64,000 bases of DNA, from positions 496,001 through 560,000 of the forward strand of contig JALRME010000004.1 of NCBI GenBank assembly GCA_026120035.1, in the 5' to 3' direction. Both the position numbers and the translations under genes were made by a program. Under the pieces are notes generated by a model. The model saw nothing but the letters and a program-made list of their open reading frames with translations, was not told the DNA's origin and searched no databases. Source of the stretch: Coleophoma eucalyptorum (lineage: Eukaryota; Ascomycota; Leotiomycetes; Helotiales; Dermateaceae). Below are positions 56,861 to 64,000 of this stretch, in pieces (the stretch's first letter is position 1; each line of letters opens with the position of its first letter).

Positions 56861-57850
56861 TCACTTCGAGGTCATATCAACCCCTTCTTTCTCAAATATT
56901 TTCATGAACTCCTGTCCAACATCGTCGAACTCACAGAGGTTATCACCCACTATCTCATCGATACCATGTCCCGTAAGCCAGTAAGGTACAGCAAGCATCT
57001 CTGGAGGTAAAGCACAGACCCACTCGAGATCCATTACACAAGTAATATCCAGTGTTCGTCGACAAATATGTTGCTTTCGTGGAAGTCGGTAAATTGGAGA
57101 TAGTAGGGGGTCCGTTACGGTGTGTCTGCTCGATATAATGATGCGACAGCATTCTAAGCAATACCCCGACCGCCATTTGACCTCGGCAGTTTTTGGCATC
57201 ATAAACCGCAGTTGGATTGTTCAGAAAGCTGTTCTCATGCAGTCTAAGTATATCTGCAACAAACGGCTCAGTACAGGTATATGTTTCGTTCTTCTGAATT
57301 GTTCTCAGCGCACCATCGTTTTCTAAGATAATGACAGAGCAGGGGAGCGGTCGGTTTGTCAACGATATCGTTCCGTCAGTATGGAACTGGAATGAGCCAA
57401 TTCGAGGCTGAGGAATATTGGCCAAGGAAAGCATCAAGCGAGCCATGCCTCGAAAGAGGTTCTGCCTGCGGAACCGGTTCATCTCGGTGCCTTCCCCAGC
57501 TGTTGGAGAGCATCTGGCCCGTATTAGGACCGATATACTCAAGTATCATATATGCAGTAGAAAGTAGTTGGCTCGTTGCATAGACGGCATAGGGCGAGAG
57601 AGTATGGCATCGGAGAAGATTGCGGAAACGGCGTTGGAACATGCGCCAAAGGCGACTGTAGAAAGGTGTCTGTTCCTCATGGACGAACTATACACAGCAG
57701 CATGGTTAGCACGGAAAAGTCTTAGACAGTAGGTTGTGCTGCCTCGAGATGTGCTGCTTGGCTGATGATATTTGCGTCTTTCTTCAGTGCCGACTCGTAT
57801 GTGATGGGTTCCGGTGATCTAGCTTGATGGTAGTAGGCATGATACGAGCC
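56861..57850 (-). pseudogene. frameshifted APH-like kinase gene
   Basis: Family motifs of large fungal APH-like proteins occur in order but in different frames: AYMILEYIGPNTGQMLSNSW, then LFRGMARLMLSLANIPQPRIGS and TISLTNRPLP, then the catalytic-loop stretch FTDFHESNIFVDEHW, then ITCVMDLEWVCALPPEMLAVPYWLTG. At least three frame changes without splice signals separate these blocks, near 57480, 57105 and 57050. The upstream part near 57650-57840 (EEQTPFYSRLWRMFQ) probably belongs to it. It is read as a recently inactivated gene; assembly errors are an alternative. Confidence 0.7.
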
Positions 57851-58880
57851 GGGCTGGCTGCCACTTAGCAGTATGCTTGGAGATTAAGCATGCAATGATC
57901 TGGCTGATGCGAAACGAGGAAGTTGCTGGCGTGAAGGCGACATTGGATACAAGCTGACAACGTCTTGCATTACGATTTTCGTGCCTGGTAAGGCATCAAA
58001 GCCATTACTAAGCTGATTGTGGCGCACCACCATGCCAGGGAATGTTGGCCTTCATGCTTGAGGCTTCATAAATGAAATTATGGCGTAAATATTCCGGGGT
58101 ACGCGGGGCTATATAAAATCTTTTCTCGCCTTGATCCGAGGTACCGAACTGCGTGGCGATCTTACATGAATTTACACGCCACCGCAGCCATAAGGCTGAG
58201 GACGATCTCCCGTACAAGTATGAGGTCTTGGAGCTTCCATACAACTAATACATATATATTACACATGATAAGATGCTAGTGGTAAAGCTACAGTAGAAGA
58301 ATTCCGTTACACTATAAAAAGACACTCTCTATAAACCAGACGCGAGAGCAACAATACAAATATGATTCCCAATAAGAGGGGTCTAGGATGTCCGGGAGTA
58401 GTTATAATATATAATTATTAAGACATTTTAGATTTTTTAAAATGTGCAGATATTTTTGGATATCTAAAGTCAAAGTACCTGTGATTTTTCCCGGCATACA
58501 GGGTTTTCCGGCACGCAGGGATAGACGTTATAAAGGTTAGGGTTAGGATATAATTAGCAATGGTATCTATGGACAGAGTTATGCCTTAAGCCGTATTACC
58601 TTAGTTATGGTGCTATTGTTCAGAGACCCTTGAGAAATTGATGATCTAAATGATGATATTGTATACACATGAGCTTGCCATCAGCCGAGGACCTTCCTTG
58701 TCTCTGCCATTTCTGCACCCCTGTATGTACCCATGAAGTACATTTGTACTGTCATTATATAATCGTAAAAAGCATAGATTTATCAGAAAAGGAACTGTAA
58801 GGGGATGTATCAACTGCTTTAGGGCCTTGTGCAAAAGGTGTATGTACTCCATTCTAAGCTCTCTTCTCCATCTATCAATC
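57851..58880. other. intergenic with repeat fragments
   Basis: Mostly featureless AT-rich sequence. At about 58500-58575 the plus strand carries ggcatacagggttttccggcacgc and tataattagcaatggtatctatgg, which resemble sequences near 50235-50265 and 50630-50660. They are therefore fragments of a shared dispersed element. Confidence 0.45.
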
Positions 58881-59976
58881 TTACGCAAAAGACTTAGTCT
58901 GCTCTTCACTCCAGTCCCAGAACTGCTTAGCGACACCAGAACCACCCTCCTTCTCCGACTTCGCTGAAGCAGCAATGTCTTTACGTAGAGGTCCAAATCG
59001 TCCCCAAGGTATGATCCAAGAGCCTGTCTTCTCAGGCGTGACTTCAGGTGATAGACCGCAAAAAAGCTCGGTATAAGCGCCGTTGATGGGAGGGTGGAAT
59101 GTCCATTTCGATACGGCGTGTTGCCATCCTGGCAGGTGTCTCTGTAGTGGTGTGTTTAGATTGCCTGGATTGCATGCCTGTAGTAGCCCATGTTAGTGCT
59201 GCTTCCTAATGTTTGCTGGACCGGGCTGGACGTACCACGCTAACGATCTCGGGATACTGTTTGGCGTACTCCATGGCATGCAAAATGTTTCCAGCTTTGC
59301 TGACGCCATATTTATGCCAGACATCCTTGTCATTCTTGTAATTAAGGTTATCCATGTCCACTCCTCCTTTAGGCGATGCGAGTTCTGCCACTGATGAAGA
59401 TGTCCAGACTACTCTTACGCTGCCTGGCGGACTTGCCTTAGCTGTCTTGACCAGCAACGGCGTTAGCAATTTGGTGAACAGGAAAGGTGCCAGATTGTTT
59501 GTCCCAAGCTGCAGTTCGTAACCCTGCGCCGTTTTCGACCCCTGTGGAGGCACCATCACGCCGGCGTTGTTCCATAGCACATCTAATTTATCTTCTTTAT
59601 TGAGGAACTCATCCGCAGATTTCTTGATGGTGGTAAGGTCATTGAGGTCGAGGTGTAGGAACACGAGTGAGCCTTTGGATTCTGGGTGTAAGGTTTTGAT
59701 GTTTGAGATTGCGGTTTCGGCTTTCGATGAGGACCGTGCTGCGATGTAGACTTTGGCGTTGTGAAAGTAGAGGATTGATGCTAGTTGTTCGCCAACACCA
59801 CTGGATGCGCCGGTGACGATAAATATCTGTGAATGATTAACATGTAATTGATAATAGGGTGTGGTAAGGAATAGGTTGCGCTCGAGGACGAAACTTACTT
59901 TGCCCGATTGATCAGGTAAATTCTTCTCTGTAAACTTCGCCTTTGGCGGGAACATTTGACTGTATTGATTGCCCAT
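58881..59976 (-). CDS. short-chain dehydrogenase/reductase (SDR)
   Basis: Exons 59976-59899, 59826-59236 and 59177-58881 join to 321 aa, with introns 59898-59827 (72 nt) and 59235-59178 (58 nt, branch CACTAACATG). A classical Rossmann SDR: TGASSGVG for the cofactor glycine motif, HLDLNDL, NNAG, active-site Ser in WTSSSVAEL and Tyr/Lys in YGVSKAGN. After the last splice it continues ACNPGNLNTPLQ, as usual for this subgroup. The N-terminus (MGNQYSQMFPPKAKFTEKNLPDQSGK) matches fungal SDRs acting on unknown small substrates. All catalytic residues are intact. Confidence 0.88.
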
Positions 59977-61220
59977 GATTGCGCTGAATTGGGGTCGTTC
60001 CGTAGAGCTTCAAGTCCTATTACGGCCGAAGCTGTGTTTCAATTTCCCTTCCTTGATGTGTTAAGGCGACGCTGTTTATATAGCTCGAGCATCATGCGGT
60101 AATTGCCGTCATAAGTTGCGCCGTGACCCGAGTCGTTCTATCTGCGGACAAGAGATTCATCCGTGCTCCGATTCGATATCTGGCAGCTCTCATATGGGAG
60201 CGTTCAAGCAGTTTAGTGTGGGTTTGGGTCGGAGATAAGTCTTTGAAAGGGCGGAAAGTCTCCGTTTCGCACGTAAACGCATGCTTTGGAACATCCCTTG
60301 GCAGGAGGTCGTCATAGAATACTATCGTAATATTGGTTCTTTTAGCTACCTATTGTGGCATGTAGCTTAAGGATGCCGAATGGGACATATATGAGGCTTT
60401 TTGATGAAGTTTTAACTGAACTCGCCGTGCTGGTTCCGCGAGGATAGAACTCAGAACAGCTGCGCCCATGCGTTTCTTGATCGCTTTGTACAGAGCACAA
60501 AGGCCGTAAGATTTGCCGCAAATGACCAACAGGCCCCTTCGAGGAAAGAAGAGATGTCCAAAAATTATACTAGGCCTTTGCCAAAGCCACGCCAGCTATC
60601 TGCCTTAACGCTTTATCCGGCTTATAGACCACACCCGCATATGCTTTGCCAACATTTATGGGCCAGTGTATCATGCCGGAGGCGAAAGAACTTAAAGTTC
60701 CAAGGACGGGATTAGGTCCGCTTAAATTGGACACCATGAAATGTTCGTCAACTGCGTATTCATACGGCCGATATAGTGAAAGTTCTTCTACTTATCAATT
60801 TTTCCGCTCAGCAGCGAAGATCCAACTCAAGGGCAACAATGAGCAATTCGAGTCGAATAATTTCAAGCTGATGGCTTCCCATGGGCGCTATAATGATATT
60901 ATTGCTTAAATCTAGATTCATTTTATCCTTTAGTCGTGGAACGATCCCTCATTCAAAGACTTTCTGGCTCTAGTGTGATGCTCTCGACATTCTTGAGATG
61001 ACATCTCATCAGTGGTTGAACCATGTGTCACTGTTTGTGCTTGTGCTGCTGCCATCTTGTTCAAGAGATTCTTACCCCTCTTCCCTCCAGGCTGGATTCC
61101 AAGTTACCATTGTCTCCAAGTGCACTCGATGTTGACTGCCTCTCTTCTCGGGATCGTCCTAGGACAACGTCTTTCGAGGGAGAGACTTAAGACCCTTGAA
61201 TGATAAATCCATCTAAGCAC
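59977..61220. other. intergenic, no gene supported
   Basis: SDR promoter and spacer. An 87-aa plus frame at 60646-60909 has no family or splice support. Confidence 0.35.
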
Positions 61221-61432
61221 GTAGGAATTCTTGCCACACATGGATGGACGCTGCACTTTTGTTGAAATAGAATAGTATGTAGAATTGGTTAAAAATGGGA
61301 GTTGAGGTGTCACCTGGTATTGGTAACAAGGTGTATAGAATTGAGGCGTAAAGGGGGACGTTGCTATAGCGTTGTCTGTTGCAAGTATCACTATGCCAGG
61401 TGCATGGGAAATGATTGATAGAAACTATCTAT
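61221..61432 (+). repeat. dispersed repeat of about 210 bp, copy 2
   Basis: Same orientation as the copy at 50407-50615, ending at gatagaaactatct. It lies 22 bp beyond the stop codon of the recombinase gene, so it may coincide with its 3' UTR. Confidence 0.85.
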
Positions 61433-61454
61433 AAAGGTTTAAAATGAAAATAAT

Positions 61455-64000
61455 TTATACGTGAACCCAGACATGTTTTCCCAAACGCTTATCGTACTTC
61501 CTTTCTGCTACCACTTCCGCAGGACACAGTTTGTCGAGTTCCTCTATCGTGGGTGGACGGCGGTGAAATACAGAGAAGTCGGATTGGACTACCTTCTTGC
61601 TCGTTGGTTTCTTCTTATAAGGTTTGATACCTCCTACTTTCTCTCTAGGACGCGTGACGGTAGTATGTTTTAGGCTGGGAGTGTTATCCGTAGATACTGG
61701 TCCAGGAGTAGAAGTCCAAATGACTTCTGAGCAACTACCTAGCAAGTTAGTCTGTTTATTCTCAGCACCGGCTGGTAAAGTAGGTCGATTCTTTTTTAAC
61801 TTGTCTGCCATATCTGATTCCGAAGCCTTTCTTTTGATAGTCCTGGTCTTGAGTTTTGTTCCGCCGACTCTGTATTCTACGGCATTAGAGCAGAGTCTCG
61901 TGAGCCTCGTCACGAGTTTAGAGAGGCTTATGTCGTCTAGGCCTTCTGGTAGATGCTCTTGAGGATATAGTGCCTCGAAAATTGGAGTTCGTGCAATAAC
62001 CCCTGGGGGTAGATCCTCTTGGGGCGACTCTTTCAAATCTGTTAATTCGGCTAGTTCGTCATCTTTAGTGGTTGTAGATGCTGGTTTGTATTGGGATTCT
62101 TCTTTTATCTTGTTTTCAAACCAATCCCGCCGTACTTCTTTAAGAACATGCCTTTTACGTCGCTCTACATAGTTGTAGATTGCCTTACAGGTGTCCCGAA
62201 GACGGATTGCAATAGGCTCAACGTCAGCTAGTATAGAGTGATCTGGAAGCCTAGATTTTAATTTCTGAAGGAGATTTTCAACGTCGCCCTTTGCGTTAAA
62301 TCTTGTGCGCCCAAACTGAATCCAGCTCTTTACGTGAACGGGGTTGCTGTTGTTTCCCCCCGAAGGAATGGTATCGGTATCTGGCGTAGACATCGAAGCC
62401 GGGCCGAATTTGATGCCAACTCCAGCTGCTTGCCGCATCCATTCGTCGATTTCAGCCTCTAGTTTGTTTCTCTTGTATAACAACTCCTGGTATCCGGCCT
62501 CCTCGCGAATTTTCGCAATCTCCTCCAGGCTTATTCGGACAGGCGCTCCAACTCTCCTAGAAAGACCCATGCTTCGAAGCTTGTCGATGTGGTCTTGTCG
62601 CGCGACCCCAGATGTGTATAGCCCTTGCAAATCAATTCCAATATGGGAGCTAAGGTATTTCTGGAAGGTGGCAGACCTAGTGTGCCCAAGCTGCTTTGTA
62701 AGTTCAGCCTCTGTAGCGATCACTACACATGCTATTAGAGATGATACACTGCTAGCTACTTAGGTATACTTACTATGAAGAACATTAGACGAACCTCTTC
62801 TACAATCGTAAGGTGTAATTAAGTTCTTATAGCCTGCTCGCAGGCTAAGTCCTCGTAGACTCGTAGCTGAGGAGCCTGAAGACCATGCAAGAGTTGGTGA
62901 TATGCTGCTACATGACTGGCTTTCAACCATTCGCAACACCGGGACTTTAGCTATAGCATCGTTGAAGGGAACTTGCAAGTCGCCAACTCCGTACTGAAGT
63001 CGATGTCGTAATAAGGCTTCGGATGACTCGAAATATTTCCACGCATTATCGGCATTTGCTAAAGCAAGGAAATCAATGACTGGGCATAAGACGGGACAGT
63101 CTCTTTGCTCTCGTATTGTAATATCAACACTAGACCTGTTAGCAGGAGATATAAGATATTCTGAACAACACATACTATTGACCTTTAGAATCTCTCCGCC
63201 CTTTCATAAGGTTGAACCTTACGACCAATGTTATTAGTGGGCGTGCGTTATCATCAGCATCCGGCTCACGCAAAAGCATTACAGTACAGTCCTAGTAGGT
63301 GTTATTAAAGTAGAACACGTAGAGAATGATGTCTTACTTCGTAGCAGAGAGCTTCATTCGAATTGCGGTAAGCTTCGGAAACAGTGACTGCTCCGGGACG
63401 AGTAGCAGTATATACAAGCAGCTTCAAGTAAAAAGCAATTTGTAGCCGATACCTCTCGTTAGGATATATATGTGCATCATGTCTCCACAAGTGATCGAGT
63501 AGACGCCCTACATCTTCAATCGTTGCAAGTCGTTTTTGGCGCGGGTTGTCTTCGAGCCCCAACTTCGTTTTCAGAGTTTCTTTGATATACTATAGAGACG
63601 GTCAGTATTTGATAGTCCAAAGCAGCTATAGTAGGAAGCTTACCTCTCGGAGCTCTGCACAAGTCTCTTCGGATAGCTTGTGTTCAGACCGCTCATTGTT
63701 GGCCTTTTTCATGATGTAGACGTAGTGTATCATGCTCTCGAGACCAGGGCGGGGACTATTCATTCCTCTGTGGGTTTGTGCGTACCAGAGAAAAAAGGCC
63801 CGAAGTTGTGTAGCTGTTAGATGTTCACCTTTTGACTTAGTGAATATTGCGTGGTCTTTGTAAGCCTCTTTAAATCTGGTCCAAGTGTTCCAGAGTCTAT
63901 CGCGCTGATTCAGAGTTGGCCGGCTCCCCTTTCTAATTGCAGGATCGGTACCCTCAGAGGTAGAGGACTCTAAGAGGTCAAACTCTGCATCCAGATCAAT
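61455..64000 (-). CDS. DUF3435 tyrosine recombinase, Starship captain-like (5' partial)
   Basis: Five exons are visible and the 5' end lies beyond the right edge: 64000-63644, 63589-63338, 63291-63176, 63129-62774, 62722-61455 (782 aa). Introns are 63643-63590, 63337-63292, 63175-63130 and 62773-62723; the third uses a second AG after the GCTAAC branch. The DUF3435 domain is complete from WNTWTRFKEAYKDHAIF onward. Candidate catalytic residues are Arg in YTATRPGAV, Arg in YDCRRGSSN, His in QLGHTRSATF and Tyr in FQKYLSSHIG, the R...R-H...Y set of tyrosine recombinases. Downstream, RSMGLSRRVGAPV and a coiled coil lead into a 300-residue Lys/Ser-rich tail. Captains of Starships belong to this family and sit at the element's 5' end reading inward, here leftward. 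No frameshift is seen, so it may be active. Confidence 0.85.

Overview
The window is nuclear DNA of a filamentous ascomycete (Pezizomycotina). Almost every gene has short spliceosomal introns (about 44-60 nt, GTRNGT donors, CTRAY-type branch points), spacing is loose, and the gene families are fungal: DUF3723, DUF3435, 2EXR, DUF7924, NACHT-ankyrin NLR, fungal APH-like kinases, BCS1-like AAA. A Leotiomycetes (Helotiales) source is my guess from family content only. I derived exon joins by hand from splice signals and frame; each multi-exon model with stated coordinates sums to a multiple of three.

The region looks like accessory, mobile-element-derived DNA rather than core genome. At the right edge a DUF3435 tyrosine recombinase (61455 to beyond 64000, minus) reads leftwards into the window. 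To its left lie an alpha/beta-hydrolase-NTPase-NACHT-ankyrin NLR (51364-56007), a patatin-like phospholipase with a RING-like finger (9027-12208) and a DUF3723 gene with a giant repeat tail (252-7844). Captain recombinase, NLR, PLP and DUF3723 are the gene types known to recur in Starship giant transposons, and the captain orientation fits an element extending left. No element boundary or target-site duplication is visible, so this is inference.

Layout. 0-8 kb: DUF3723 gene and a repeat patch. 8-17 kb: patatin gene, a diverged kinase-like gene, three small coiled-coil proteins and a secreted Thr/Ser-rich protein. 17-23.5 kb: GPI-type cupredoxin, small Cys/His (zinc-type) protein, an 882-aa acidic protein, and a 259-aa protein with a paralogue at 45.4 kb. 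23.5-31.4 kb: gene-poor DNA, a minisatellite, an intact APH-like kinase, a Gly/Ala/Tyr repeat protein and a kinase relic. 31.8-38 kb: DUF7924 nuclease-like protein and small orphan genes, including a second zinc-module protein. 38-49 kb: BCS1-like AAA ATPase, RasGEF-like protein, 2EXR protein, the paralogue gene, a RIP-like mutated DUF7924 fragment and a second APH-like kinase. 49-51 kb: repeat and transposase remnants. 51-60 kb: NLR, a frameshifted APH-like pseudogene and an SDR. 61-64 kb: a repeat copy and the recombinase.

Functional themes: self/non-self or defence-type genes (NLR, patatin), phosphotransferase-fold proteins (two intact APH-like genes, one APH pseudogene, a pseudokinase, an SRPK-like relic), and many orphan small proteins. 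Decay is visible as frameshifts and C-to-T/G-to-A changes. No tRNA, rRNA or CRISPR array was recognised.
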